Assembly (NCBI RefSeq): GCF_003933735.1
Contig: NZ_RSED01000010.1
Coordinates: forward strand, 1 to 59,208
Direction: 5' to 3'
Length of the DNA: 59,208 nt
Source of the DNA: Aquabacterium soli
GTDB taxonomy: Bacteria; Pseudomonadota; Gammaproteobacteria; Burkholderiales; Burkholderiaceae_C
Shown: in pieces, positions 26,545 to 35,300 of the stretch
Position numbering within the stretch: the stretch's first letter is position 1
Layout of the letters: each line of letters starts with the position of its first letter
The notes under the pieces: model-generated
What the model was told of the DNA's origin: nothing
Seen by the model: only the letters and a program-made list of their open reading frames with translations
Database searches by the model: none
Translations under genes and position numbers: made by a program

Positions 26545-27728
26545 GCGGCCATTCCTGTGTGCATGGCCTGCAGGCCCGTCGGGCCGGCATGGCCGGCTTC
26601 CCACGCGGCCACGCAGGTGCGCAGCTCGGATGGCGAGCCGCCCAGCAGACGCAGGTGGTTCTCGTCACGCACGGCTTTTTCCAGGCCGCTGTCGCGCATG
26701 TAGCCTTGTCCGCCGAACACCTGCAGGGCCGCGCTGGCGCCCTGGGCCAGCGCCACCTGGCAACGGGCCCGGTCACGCCAGCGCGCGGGCAGGTCCGGCC
26801 AGGGTGATCGTGGGTGGGCAGCCGAGGCCAGGGCCTGCGCGCTGGCCTGCACGGCCTCATGCGCCTGCTGCAGCAACTGCTGGACAGCCGCATGCCCCAG
26901 GATGGTCTGGCCGCCCTGGCGGCGTAACCGGGCGTGCTCGAGAGCCTGGCGCCAGGCGCGGTGCACCACCGCCTCGCTGATGGCCTGCAGGCCCAGGCTG
27001 TGCAGGGCCTGCAGGCGGGTCCACCATCGCGTGGCCTGCTCGCCCTCGATCACCGGGGCGGCGGGCGATGGACACGCGATGGCCTGGGTGCTCAGCTCAT
27101 CGAGGCCATGGCTGTGCGGCAGCACGCTGACCTGCACCTCGCCACGGGGCAGGCGGTGCCAGCACCAGCCCTGCGACGGTTGCCACACCGGCAGCCACAG
27201 GGCGTGCCAATCGGGCAGGGCATGCAGGCAGCGGGGGGTGGCCTGCGTGGGGCAGGCCCAGTTGTCCGACATCAGCAGGGCCTGCTCCGGCGTGAGCGGC
27301 CGCCCTTCGCAAGCAGGCCACACGGCGCCACGCCCCAGGCCATGCCGCCCCTGCAGGGACACCAGCGTGGGCTGCCCGGCAGACAGGCCGGCCTCGCGTT
27401 GCAGTCGGGCGCCCAGGGCCTGCAGGTGCAGTTGCATCGCCAGACCGGCGTTGTGCGTGGCGACCACGCGCAGCACGTCCAGCGACAGGCCGCGCTGCAC
27501 CGGGTCTTCGTCGTCATCCCACAGCCCGGCGGCGGGCGCATCGCCGTGGTTGAGCACGCCGATGTCGGCCAGGCCATCGATCAAGGTGCGCGCGGTGTCG
27601 GCCGGACAGGGCAGCTCGGGCCGCTGCACCTGTGGCGCGATGCGCTCCACGGCATAGCGCTGTACGGCCTGCAGCCAGGCGCGCGCCTCGGCTTCGTCCA
27701 GGCGGGTGGTGTCATCGGCGGTGTCCAT
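26541..27728 (-). CDS. Degenerate acyl-CoA dehydrogenase-like protein, probable partner subunit
   Basis: A 395-residue protein. Only the C-terminal helical domain is clearly acyl-CoA dehydrogenase-like (HAAVQQLLQQAHEAV, then LQVFGGQGYMRDSGLEKAVR). Where the active family has xxEGTxQI with the catalytic Glu, this protein has LLGGSPSEL, so the base is missing. The middle FAD-loop motifs are not recognisable. Pairing with an intact paralogue four bases downstream suggests a heteromeric enzyme, as known for some actinobacterial acyl-CoA dehydrogenases; this is inference. The start at 27728 is chosen by spacing; 27800 is an in-frame alternative. Confidence 0.75.
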   Translation of the reverse strand: MDTADDTTRLDEAEARAWLQAVQRYAVERIAPQVQRPELPCPADTARTLIDGLADIGVLNHGDAPAAGLWDDDEDPVQRGLSLDVLRVVATHNAGLAMQLHLQALGARLQREAGLSAGQPTLVSLQGRHGLGRGAVWPACEGRPLTPEQALLMSDNWACPTQATPRCLHALPDWHALWLPVWQPSQGWCWHRLPRGEVQVSVLPHSHGLDELSTQAIACPSPAAPVIEGEQATRWWTRLQALHSLGLQAISEAVVHRAWRQALEHARLRRQGGQTILGHAAVQQLLQQAHEAVQASAQALASAAHPRSPWPDLPARWRDRARCQVALAQGASAALQVFGGQGYMRDSGLEKAVRDENHLRLLGGSPSELRTCVAAWEAGHAGPTGLQAMHTGMAA

Positions 27729-27842
27729 GCGGCGGATGCTAGGCAAGCGTCTCACCTCTGGCCATGACGGTTGCGGCAATCCATTGACCATTGCGGCCAA
27801 CCCCGATCCCGCGGCCAGTTCAAAAGACTATGCTGGCAGGCC

Positions 27843-28892
27843 ATGTGGCCCTCCATCGCCCCGCAACGCGCGCTGTCCATCCTGGCCGTGGCCGACCTGG
27901 TCGCCTGGCGGCGCAGCCTTGGGCATGACACGGCGCCGCTGCTGGCCGGCACCGACATCACCGAGGCTGAGCTGAGCGACCCCGAGGCGCTGATCACGCC
28001 GCTGCAGGAGCAGCTGTTCTTCGGCCACTGGGTGGCGCAGGCCGGCCGTGCCGACTGCGGGCTGGCCGTGGGCCAGCGCTACCGCCTGATGCACTTCGGC
28101 CACCTGGGGCTGCTGATGCCGCACGCCGCCACGCGGCGCGAGGCCGTGGCGCTGTTCCTGCGCTTCATCAACCTGAGCTACACGCATTTCATCCCGGAGG
28201 CCGACCTGGACACCGGGCGCCTGCGGCTGCGCGGCGGCGAACACCTGGGGCCTCTGCGGCGCTTCTACCTGGACCGCGACGTGGCCTTCACCGTGGGTCT
28301 GCTGCGCGCCTTCTTCAAGGACGGCGAGGCGCCGCCGCTGCAGGTGCAGTTCGACGAGAAGGTGCCACCGGCGGACCTGGCGCACTACGAAGCGGTGCTG
28401 GGCATCCCGGTGCAGTTCGGGGCACCCGTCACGCAGGTATCGATGGACCCCTCACGGCTGGACGAGCCCATGCCCGATGCGAACGCCTTGATGGTGCGCT
28501 TGCTGCAGCCTCAGTGCGAGGCGCGGGCGGCACAGGTGCTCGATGCCCAGCCGGTGAGCTGGGCGCATCGGGTGCGAGAGGTGTTCCGCCAGCACGGCGT
28601 GCAAGGGGAGCATGGGGCTCAGTGGGCGCCTGGGTCCTGGCCGGATTCATCGGAGGTGTCGCGGCGCCTGCGCTGCAGCGAGCGCACGCTGCGCCGCCAT
28701 CTGGCCGATGAAGGCCAGGCTTTGCAGGCACTGTCGGATGCCGAGCGATCTGGGCGCGCCGCGCAATGGTTGCGGCGGGAAGGCGCCCGGCTGGACGACA
28801 TCGCCACCGCGCTGGGCTACAGCGAGGCGGCGGCGTTCATCCGGGCCTACAAGCGCTGGTTCGGCAGACCGCCGGGGGTGGACCGGCGGTAA
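27843..28892 (+). CDS. AraC-family transcriptional regulator
   Basis: A 349-residue regulator with an arabinose-binding-like N-terminal domain (GQRYRLMHFGHLGLLMPHA) and a C-terminal helix-turn-helix (RRLRCSERTLRRHLADEG, DDIATALGYSEAAAFIRAYKRW). It diverges from the acyl-CoA dehydrogenase/decarboxylase operon across 114 bp, the usual arrangement for a local activator. An inducing acyl compound is likely (inference). Confidence 0.9.
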   Translation: MWPSIAPQRALSILAVADLVAWRRSLGHDTAPLLAGTDITEAELSDPEALITPLQEQLFFGHWVAQAGRADCGLAVGQRYRLMHFGHLGLLMPHAATRREAVALFLRFINLSYTHFIPEADLDTGRLRLRGGEHLGPLRRFYLDRDVAFTVGLLRAFFKDGEAPPLQVQFDEKVPPADLAHYEAVLGIPVQFGAPVTQVSMDPSRLDEPMPDANALMVRLLQPQCEARAAQVLDAQPVSWAHRVREVFRQHGVQGEHGAQWAPGSWPDSSEVSRRLRCSERTLRRHLADEGQALQALSDAERSGRAAQWLRREGARLDDIATALGYSEAAAFIRAYKRWFGRPPGVDRR

Positions 28893-28897
28893 GGCAA

Positions 28898-29299
28898 TCA
28901 AAGGCTTAAGAATTTCTTACCAGACGTGTGTTTCCACGGTATGCGGTGGATACCACCTTCAATCAACCGTGCGTGCTCAAGCACCTGGGGCCACCACAAG
29001 ATCAGCCGAGAGGACTTGATCCAGAAAGGGTGACTTGACCATTGAGGATCAAGCACATACACGGTATGCCCCGCCCTTCGCAGCGCCTCTCGCTCTGCTC
29101 CGCGACTCTTGGCGAACTTGTCGATGCTGACAACGTACCAGCCCTTGCCTAATCCCGCGATCCAATCGAGGTCAGGTGTGCTTGGCACAAAAAGGTCTGT
29201 CAGATGACAGACCTGCTCCACGTCGGGCTCGCTGGCGCATAACTCTCGTACAGCATGAGCCAGATCCGGAGGAAGGTTGTTGTCGAACAGGAAATTCAC
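28898..29299 (-). CDS. PIN-like (DUF5615/VapC45-type) toxin
   Basis: A 133-residue protein beginning MNFLFDNNLPPDLAHAV, the typical start of PIN-like toxins of the DUF5615/VapC45 kind. Acidic residues expected at the nuclease site are visible at D6, D43/D45 and D60 (VVSIDKFAKS). Members are thought to be RNases. The gene overlaps its upstream partner by 4 bp (ATGA), the standard antitoxin-first order. It lies tail-to-tail with the AraC gene ending at 28892 and has lower GC than its surroundings, which fits a mobile toxin-antitoxin pair. Confidence 0.8.
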   Translation of the reverse strand: MNFLFDNNLPPDLAHAVRELCASEPDVEQVCHLTDLFVPSTPDLDWIAGLGKGWYVVSIDKFAKSRGAEREALRRAGHTVYVLDPQWSSHPFWIKSSRLILWWPQVLEHARLIEGGIHRIPWKHTSGKKFLSL

Positions 29300-30003
29300 G
29301 CAGCCAGTTTTTGCTCAAAAGCCACTGCCGCCCTGACTGCTTGCGACGTAACCCTGTACAGACGCGCAACCCTCTGCGCATCACCTTGCTCAGCCTTGAA
29401 TGCAGCCGACAGTGTGTCCGTAGGAACACCGGCATCGGCAATGATCGGTTCACCAAACTGAAGAGCTGGATCCAGCACGATCAATTTGCGCTTGGGCTCG
29501 GGGTACCAGCGAAGGGCCTGAGCATTTGCGCCATATTCGATGCCTTCGATAAGACTGGGCCTGATGACCGATTCAATCGCGAACTGGCGATCTCGGACAT
29601 CAAGCATCCTTGCCTCTTCACCAGCGCGCTCCACGGCCTCCAGGAAGATCTTGCGACCATCAGTCACAAAGCGCCGGGAATGCAAGGGATAGTCACCCAG
29701 GTACTGGCGGGCGATGTTGACGGTTTCGCGCACAACACGCAGCGAGACCCCACACTGGACAAACCGAGCCACGGTCCGCAGCTCAAGCAAGTCCTTGAAT
29801 CCGAGAACCAGCTCATTCGCCAAATCATCGTCTTCGGCATATTGCAGAGACCACAATGGCTCTGACGATCTCCGACCGTCCGGATGTTTCCAGGAATAGC
29901 CTTTGAGCCATCGCCGAACGGTACGCACATCTTCTCCTACAAGGCGAGCGGCCTTGCTCAAAGGGTACAGACCTGTACCTAGAAGTTGATGCGATTGGCT
30001 CAT
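29296..30003 (-). CDS. DUF433-type antitoxin with N-terminal helix-turn-helix
   Basis: A 235-residue protein. The N-terminus (YPLSKAARLVGEDVRTVRRW) looks like a MerR-type helix-turn-helix. The C-terminal about 55 residues (FGEPIIADAGVPTDTL, then ARLYRVTSQAVRAAVAFE) match the DUF433 antitoxin fold. The middle region has no recognised domain. It precedes and overlaps the PIN-like toxin gene, so it most likely neutralises the toxin and represses the pair's promoter (known behaviour of such systems, inferred here). The start at 30003 matches the beginning of recognisable sequence. Confidence 0.8.
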   Translation of the reverse strand: MSQSHQLLGTGLYPLSKAARLVGEDVRTVRRWLKGYSWKHPDGRRSSEPLWSLQYAEDDDLANELVLGFKDLLELRTVARFVQCGVSLRVVRETVNIARQYLGDYPLHSRRFVTDGRKIFLEAVERAGEEARMLDVRDRQFAIESVIRPSLIEGIEYGANAQALRWYPEPKRKLIVLDPALQFGEPIIADAGVPTDTLSAAFKAEQGDAQRVARLYRVTSQAVRAAVAFEQKLAA

Positions 30004-30120
30004 GTTTGGCAGTGTACCTTTGCCTCCTGAGGCCTGCCAGGCCTTGTGGCTGCGGTGACATCGCTGACGCGATGCCACCTCGCCGCCTGCCGGCTGATCC
30101 GCCTGCAGCGGATGCTGGTC

Positions 30121-31314
30121 TTACAGGCCAGCAGCGGCGCGCAGCGCAGCCGCCTGGTCTGTGCGCTCCCACGTGAACTCCGGCTCTTCACGGCCGAAGT
30201 GGCCGTAGGCCGCCGTCTTGGCATAGATCGGACGCAGCAGGTCCAGCATCTGGATGATGCCCTTGGGACGCAGGTCGAAGTGCTCGTTCACCAGCGCAGC
30301 GATCTTCTCGTCGGGGATCACGCCCGTGCCTTCGGTGTAGATGGTCACGTTCATGGGCTTGGCCACGCCGATGGCGTAGGCCACCTGCACCTGGCACTGC
30401 TTGGCCAGGCCGGCGGCCACCACGTTCTTGGCCACGTAGCGGGCAGCGTAGGCGGCCGAGCGGTCCACCTTGGTGGGATCCTTGCCGGAGAAGGCGCCAC
30501 CACCGTGCGGACAGGCGCCGCCGTAGGTGTCGACGATGATCTTGCGGCCGGTCAGGCCGCAATCACCCTGCGGGCCACCGACCACGAAACGGCCGGTCGG
30601 GTTGACCAGGTAGCGCGTGTTCTGCAGCCATTCCTTGGGCAGCACGGGCTTGATGATCTCTTCGATGACGGCCTCGTTGAACTCGGGCTTCATCTTGTCG
30701 CCCAGGCTCCACTCGGGGGCGTGCTGGGTGGACAGAACCACCGTGTCGATGCTGTGCGGCTTGCCGTCCACGTAGCGCATCGTGACCTGGCTCTTGGCAT
30801 CGGGGCGCAGGAAAGGCAGGCGGCCGTCCTTGCGCAGCTGGGCCTGGCGCTCGACCAGGCGGTGCGCGTAGTAGATCGGCGCGGGCATCAGCTCAGGCGT
30901 CTCGTCACAGGCGTAGCCGAACATCAGGCCCTGGTCGCCCGCACCGATGTTCAGGTAGTCGTCGCTGGCGCGGTCCACGCCCTGGGCGATGTCGTTCGAT
31001 TGCTTGTCATAGGCCACCAGCACCGCGCAGCCCTTGTAGTCGATGCCGTACTCGGTGTTGTCGTAGCCGATGCGCTTGATCGTGTCGCGCGCCACCTGGA
31101 TGTAATCCACATGGGCGTTGGTCGTGATCTCGCCAGCCAGGACCACCAGGCCCGTGTTGCACAGGGTCTCGGCGGCCACGCGCGAGACGGGATCCTGCTC
31201 GAAGATGGCGTCGAGGATGGCGTCCGAGATCTGGTCAGCCACCTTGTCGGGATGGCCTTCGGAGACGGATTCGGAGGTGAAGAGGAAATCGCTGGCCACG
31301 TGTGTGTGCTCCAT
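30121..31314 (-). CDS. metK: S-adenosylmethionine synthase
   Basis: A 397-residue enzyme making S-adenosylmethionine from ATP and methionine. Signatures include [23 protein letters not shown] (shown here only by its first and last residues, FLFTSE...QISDA), [28 protein letters not shown] and the C-terminal [11 protein letters not shown]. Length and sequence are fully typical. It is a housekeeping gene; its neighbours lpxL, dapF and xerC downstream on the other strand match a common Burkholderiales order. No riboswitch could be recognised in the leader. Confidence 0.98.
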   Translation of the reverse strand: MEHTHVASDFLFTSESVSEGHPDKVADQISDAILDAIFEQDPVSRVAAETLCNTGLVVLAGEITTNAHVDYIQVARDTIKRIGYDNTEYGIDYKGCAVLVAYDKQSNDIAQGVDRASDDYLNIGAGDQGLMFGYACDETPELMPAPIYYAHRLVERQAQLRKDGRLPFLRPDAKSQVTMRYVDGKPHSIDTVVLSTQHAPEWSLGDKMKPEFNEAVIEEIIKPVLPKEWLQNTRYLVNPTGRFVVGGPQGDCGLTGRKIIVDTYGGACPHGGGAFSGKDPTKVDRSAAYAARYVAKNVVAAGLAKQCQVQVAYAIGVAKPMNVTIYTEGTGVIPDEKIAALVNEHFDLRPKGIIQMLDLLRPIYAKTAAYGHFGREEPEFTWERTDQAAALRAAAGL

Positions 31315-31643
31315 AGCAAAGTTGACGGACTGAACCTCGGCGTCGCCGGGGCTGGGGAGAGATCCTTGTCGTCACTCTGGGCAGCGGCGAACGCTTTAGC
31401 GGCATTTGTGAATCGCCCCGCAAGTTGTTCCTTTAACTCGGCGATGGCCGAAGTGTAGCGGATATCGCCTGGGTGCGAACCGGACACCCCTACCCCCAAG
31501 AACTTGCGGCCCACCTCACTGAATAGGTGTGTTGCCATTGGTTTTGCGCACTGCACAATGCCCCGCTGGGCTCCTGCTCCCGGTGCACTGGCGTTCGCAC
31601 TCGAACGGAGGCCCCGGCTCGTCAACAGAGAAAGGGACCACCC
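31315..31643. other. Divergent intergenic region, metK / unknown cassette
   Basis: No gene is supported. The region must hold the metK promoter and leader and the promoter of the 31644 gene. A CACCT/AGGTG inverted pair at about 31514-31535 is the only structure noticed. A minus-strand open frame here has no start or family support. Confidence 0.5.
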
Positions 31644-32831
31644 ATGGCCGACAAGACCCTGACCGAAGCCGCCTGGAAATCGTTGACCAAAGGCAAGGCC
31701 GTGACCGCCGACGCCGACGTGCTCAAGGCCCTGGCCCTGCTGGCCCGCGCCGACAAGCTCAAACCGGACGCTACCGGGCTGGCGCAGCAGCGCGATGCGC
31801 TGGCTGCCGTGGACAAGGCGCTGGCCACCTTCGAGAAGGCCAATGCGAAGACCGCCAAGGCCGACAAGGCCCTGCAGGCCGGGCTGTCGGACATGAGCGG
31901 CGGGGTGGAGCGCAGCCGCAAGGCCGTGGAACAACAGATCCGCGACCTGGCCACCAGTACGGCCAAGGCCAAGGCTGCCGCCCCTGACGAGGACGAGGGC
32001 GATGACACACCGGACATCCTGACCACCCGCATGGTGCCCCTGCTGCGCCAGGTGCGCGCGGGCACGCCGGCCCACACCAAGCTGGTGCTGTCAGGCAAGG
32101 AGGTCGTGGTTCTGCTGTCGCGCAAACCCATCTCGCCGGCACGCCGAACACTGATGGTCGAACAGCTCGAGCAAAAGGGCAGTGTCAAGGTCATCGACGG
32201 CACCTGCGTGCTGGACAACAAGTTCATCACCTTCGTGCTGGACAACCCCGCTTCCGGGCTGGCCAAGAAGATCAGCGCCGCCCTGCTCAAGCAGACGGGC
32301 CTGCGCGTGCCCGTGCGGGTGCGGGGCCCGGACGGTGACATCGACGAAGACGACGACGACGAGGAAGCTGTTGGGGCCAAGGACAAGCCTCAGGCGACAT
32401 CCACCACCAGCCAGCAGGCCACCGTGGACAAAGGCCGCTTCGTGAACCACGCCAAGAGCCGCCTGGCCTGGGAGAAGGTGCGGCAGAAGCTGCAGGCCGA
32501 CCTGAAGTCACTGGAAAGCGCGGTACTCGGCTACTGCAAGGGCCAACCGGATCTGGCGGGCCCCGCGACCGCCAAGGTGCGCAAGCTCGACACCATCCTG
32601 GTTGAGCTCGACGAATCGCTGATGGACATCCTGGACAAGGCGCTGAACGCCCAGACCGACCAGAAGCGGCTGGACCTGCATGAAGAGTCTCGTGCGGTGC
32701 TGGCGCGCTACATCCGCTTCGTCAAGAGCGATCCCTTGCTGGCAGGTGTCGATCAGAACCCCTTCGTGCCCTTGAAGACCCGCGAGTTTCTGCTGGCCTC
32801 GCTGCAGGCGCTGGACAAGAGCCTGGCCTGA
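31644..32831 (+). CDS. Unknown Ala/Lys/Asp-rich helical protein
   Basis: A 395-residue soluble protein of unknown function. Residues 1-110 are predicted to be helical and Ala/Lys rich; 115-122 and 230-241 are acidic tracts (DEDEGDD and DGDIDEDDDDEE). Between them is a compact segment with beta-like sequence (HTKLVLSGKEVVVLLSR, VKVIDGTCVLDNKFITFVLD). The C-terminal third is again helical. There is no signal peptide or membrane segment. AAAGGGA precedes the ATG. It is followed after 34 bp by a second helical gene in the same direction. Both sit between metK and the acyltransferases, which are usually neighbours in this order, so the pair looks inserted. Confidence 0.75.
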   Translation: MADKTLTEAAWKSLTKGKAVTADADVLKALALLARADKLKPDATGLAQQRDALAAVDKALATFEKANAKTAKADKALQAGLSDMSGGVERSRKAVEQQIRDLATSTAKAKAAAPDEDEGDDTPDILTTRMVPLLRQVRAGTPAHTKLVLSGKEVVVLLSRKPISPARRTLMVEQLEQKGSVKVIDGTCVLDNKFITFVLDNPASGLAKKISAALLKQTGLRVPVRVRGPDGDIDEDDDDEEAVGAKDKPQATSTTSQQATVDKGRFVNHAKSRLAWEKVRQKLQADLKSLESAVLGYCKGQPDLAGPATAKVRKLDTILVELDESLMDILDKALNAQTDQKRLDLHEESRAVLARYIRFVKSDPLLAGVDQNPFVPLKTREFLLASLQALDKSLA

Positions 32832-32865
32832 GCGCCATGGCCTTTCAACCTTCCGGAGACACGCC

Positions 32866-35175
32866 ATGAGCACCAACCTGGAAATGATGGACAAGCTAGC
32901 CCGTTTGTGGCTGCTCACGCACCTGGACCTTGGCGGCCCCGGTGCCGACAAGAAGCTAGACAATGCCACCGAGATCGCCAAGACCCATCAGGTGGTGGCG
33001 GAGTGGGCCCGCAAGATCATGGCCGGGCTGGCACAACTCAAACCGATCGAGGGGCTCGCGCCCCAACAGCAGCAACGGCTGGACCAGGCCACGGACGCCG
33101 TTCGCCAGGCCGTGCGCCAGGAGAACGAACCGCAAGCCGAATCGGCGCTGAAGAAGGCAGTGATCCTTTACAAGACCCTGCTCCAGGAGATGAGTGAAGC
33201 CAAGGACCGTGTCAAGCGTCTGGACCTTGGCGGCTCCGGCGTCGATGAGAAGCTCGACAAGGCCACCGAGATCGCCAAGAGCAACAAAGCCGTGGCCGAA
33301 CGGGCCCGAAAGATCCTGGGCGGGATCGAACAGCTGACTCCGCTTCAGGGAGTCATGCCCCGGCAGGAGCAGCGATTGGGCCAGGCCATCCTCACCGTCC
33401 GCCAAGCCGTGCGCAAGGAGGACCTGACGCAGGCCGAATCAGACTTGAAGGCCGCCCAAAGCCTGTACGAAGCACTGCGCCAGGAGATCAAGGAGCGCCT
33501 GGCCCGTCAGGGCCGCCACACCAAGTTGCCCGCCCTGGCGGAGCTGTCGGCAGGCCAGCAAAAACGCCGGGATCAGTCCGACGAGGCCTACCAGCAGGCA
33601 GAAGCCGAGGAACGCCCCGCTGACGCGGAAAAGACGCTGCAGGACCGCGAGGCCCTGCAGAAAGTCCTGATCAACGAGCTGGCACTGGTGGCCAAGGTCA
33701 AGAAGACGCTGCAGGAGCAGCAGGATCCGGACGAAGCCAACGACGGTGAGCGTGATCAACTCCAGCAGACGCGCGAGGACATCCATGGCCACCTGAAGGA
33801 AGACCGGTTCACGCAGGCCGATCAAGCCGCAACCAGGCTGACCAACGAGGTCGCGGCGGTCAGGAAGGCCATCCATGACACCAAGGCCAACGCCAAGAGC
33901 CTCGCCTCGAAACTGGTGAAGCTGGTGGGTGAGCTCGCCGCCAGCCTCCTCAAGGGCGATCCCTTCTTGCCCGAAGCGACCGCCAGGAAGCTGCTGGGGA
34001 GCCACCCGGCAGCCAAGGGCACCAAGGATGAGCAAACCACCATCCAAGCCAGCCAGAAGGGCACGGTCACGCGCGTCGCAGCCGATGAATTCGCGCAGAA
34101 ATACGACGCCATGGTCGCCGGTCTGAACACCGCCGCCGAAGCATTGGCATCGGCCCTGGAAGATGATCGGGCGGCGATGTCCCTGATCACCAAGACACTC
34201 CTTCGCAGCGAGGACTACCAGGACAAGACCGCCAATCCCATTGACTTCGTGCCATCGGCCTGGAAGAGCTGGCCCAAGACCCTGCCCAAGCCCGCGCAGG
34301 AGGATCTGCCGGCAGAGCCGGGCAGGCAGGATCTGTCAGACCGGCTGGACAAGGCCAGAGCTGCATTGGAAAAGGCTCGGGAAGCATGGCAGGCTGGCAC
34401 CGCCGTCGCCTGGGACGCGCTGACCTCCCAGGCCGAAGGCCTGCTGAACGACAGCAAGAAGGCCTGGAAAGATTACTACGCGCTGGTGTCCAAGACTGTC
34501 TACAACCTGCTGGCCACGCGCCAGCAGGACCACACGCAGTCGTTGAAGAACACTGAGACCACCATCAAGGAGTACTTCAAGGAGGTGTCCAAGGGAAGCA
34601 AGGGCAAGCCTGTGCCCTTGAGCGAAGACCACGAGAAGCTGCGCAAGATCATCGATGACCGCGTGTCGATCGAAGAGAAGAAGAGCAAGAACGCCAAGAC
34701 GGCCGATCTGCGGCAGACCGAGGTCGCCAAGCTGATCCAGGAACAACGGGAGCAATTGAAGGCAGACGTCGAAAAAGCCGAGTCCCAGCGGGAGCAGGAC
34801 GGGGTCGGTCCCAAAGAGGTCGCACAAGACCCCACCCACTTCGATGACGAGACCGACTACATGCTGGTGGGCGCCCCACTGCAGGGCAAACCCGTCTACG
34901 CCCGCCTGGACCACAGCGTGACAAGCGACAGCAATTACAGCAAGCTCTACGCCGAGGCCATGAGCAACGGGATCATCCCGTCCACCAGCACCGGACAGGC
35001 CGGCATCAAGAAGGAGCCCTACGGCTGGGTGGTGAAGGTGACGCTGAGCAGGGCCCAATCCAACCAGGGTGTGGACAACGTGAAGAGCCCGATCGCCAGT
35101 GCCGGCCTGAGGCTCTCCGACAGCGATGACCCGGCCTTCTACCTGAACTTCGATGGCTGGTACGACCGCCATTGA
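32866..35175 (+). CDS. Large helical protein with internal 99-residue duplication
   Basis: A 769-residue protein rich in Gln, Lys, Glu and Ala; most of it is predicted helical or coiled coil. Residues 20-118 and 119-217 are tandem copies (LDLGGPGADKKLDNATEIAK versus LDLGGSGVDEKLDKATEIAK). The last about 110 residues (from DDETDYMLVGAPLQGKPVYA to FYLNFDGWYDRH) are compositionally different and look like a separate globular domain. No signal peptide, membrane helix or known domain was recognised. The layout, a long helical body ending in a small globular domain, is seen in some secreted effectors, but nothing here proves export. GGAGA precedes the ATG; it is probably co-transcribed with the 31644 gene. 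Confidence 0.75.
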   Translation: MSTNLEMMDKLARLWLLTHLDLGGPGADKKLDNATEIAKTHQVVAEWARKIMAGLAQLKPIEGLAPQQQQRLDQATDAVRQAVRQENEPQAESALKKAVILYKTLLQEMSEAKDRVKRLDLGGSGVDEKLDKATEIAKSNKAVAERARKILGGIEQLTPLQGVMPRQEQRLGQAILTVRQAVRKEDLTQAESDLKAAQSLYEALRQEIKERLARQGRHTKLPALAELSAGQQKRRDQSDEAYQQAEAEERPADAEKTLQDREALQKVLINELALVAKVKKTLQEQQDPDEANDGERDQLQQTREDIHGHLKEDRFTQADQAATRLTNEVAAVRKAIHDTKANAKSLASKLVKLVGELAASLLKGDPFLPEATARKLLGSHPAAKGTKDEQTTIQASQKGTVTRVAADEFAQKYDAMVAGLNTAAEALASALEDDRAAMSLITKTLLRSEDYQDKTANPIDFVPSAWKSWPKTLPKPAQEDLPAEPGRQDLSDRLDKARAALEKAREAWQAGTAVAWDALTSQAEGLLNDSKKAWKDYYALVSKTVYNLLATRQQDHTQSLKNTETTIKEYFKEVSKGSKGKPVPLSEDHEKLRKIIDDRVSIEEKKSKNAKTADLRQTEVAKLIQEQREQLKADVEKAESQREQDGVGPKEVAQDPTHFDDETDYMLVGAPLQGKPVYARLDHSVTSDSNYSKLYAEAMSNGIIPSTSTGQAGIKKEPYGWVVKVTLSRAQSNQGVDNVKSPIASAGLRLSDSDDPAFYLNFDGWYDRH
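32923..33516 (+). repeat. Tandem 297-bp coding duplication
   Basis: Copy 1 is 32923-33219 and copy 2 is 33220-33516. They stay in frame and are still alike at DNA level, for example CTGGACCTTGGCGGC at the start of each and GCCACCGAGATCGCCAAGA shortly after. The duplication is therefore fairly recent. Confidence 0.85.
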
Positions 35176-35300
35176 CACGCCATTGCCGGCCTCACCGGTA
35201 CGCGGGTGAGCTGGCGTCTCTACAATCAGGCCCGGCCCCGAGCGCCCCATGAGGGCGAGCGAAGGCCTTGGCCTGATCACCGAGACCGCCCGCCTCGTCC

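Noticed and set aside
31315..31643. SAM-responsive riboswitch or short coding leader upstream of metK
   Set aside because: No conserved SAM or SAH riboswitch core could be recognised by eye, and the minus-strand open frame lacks a start and family.
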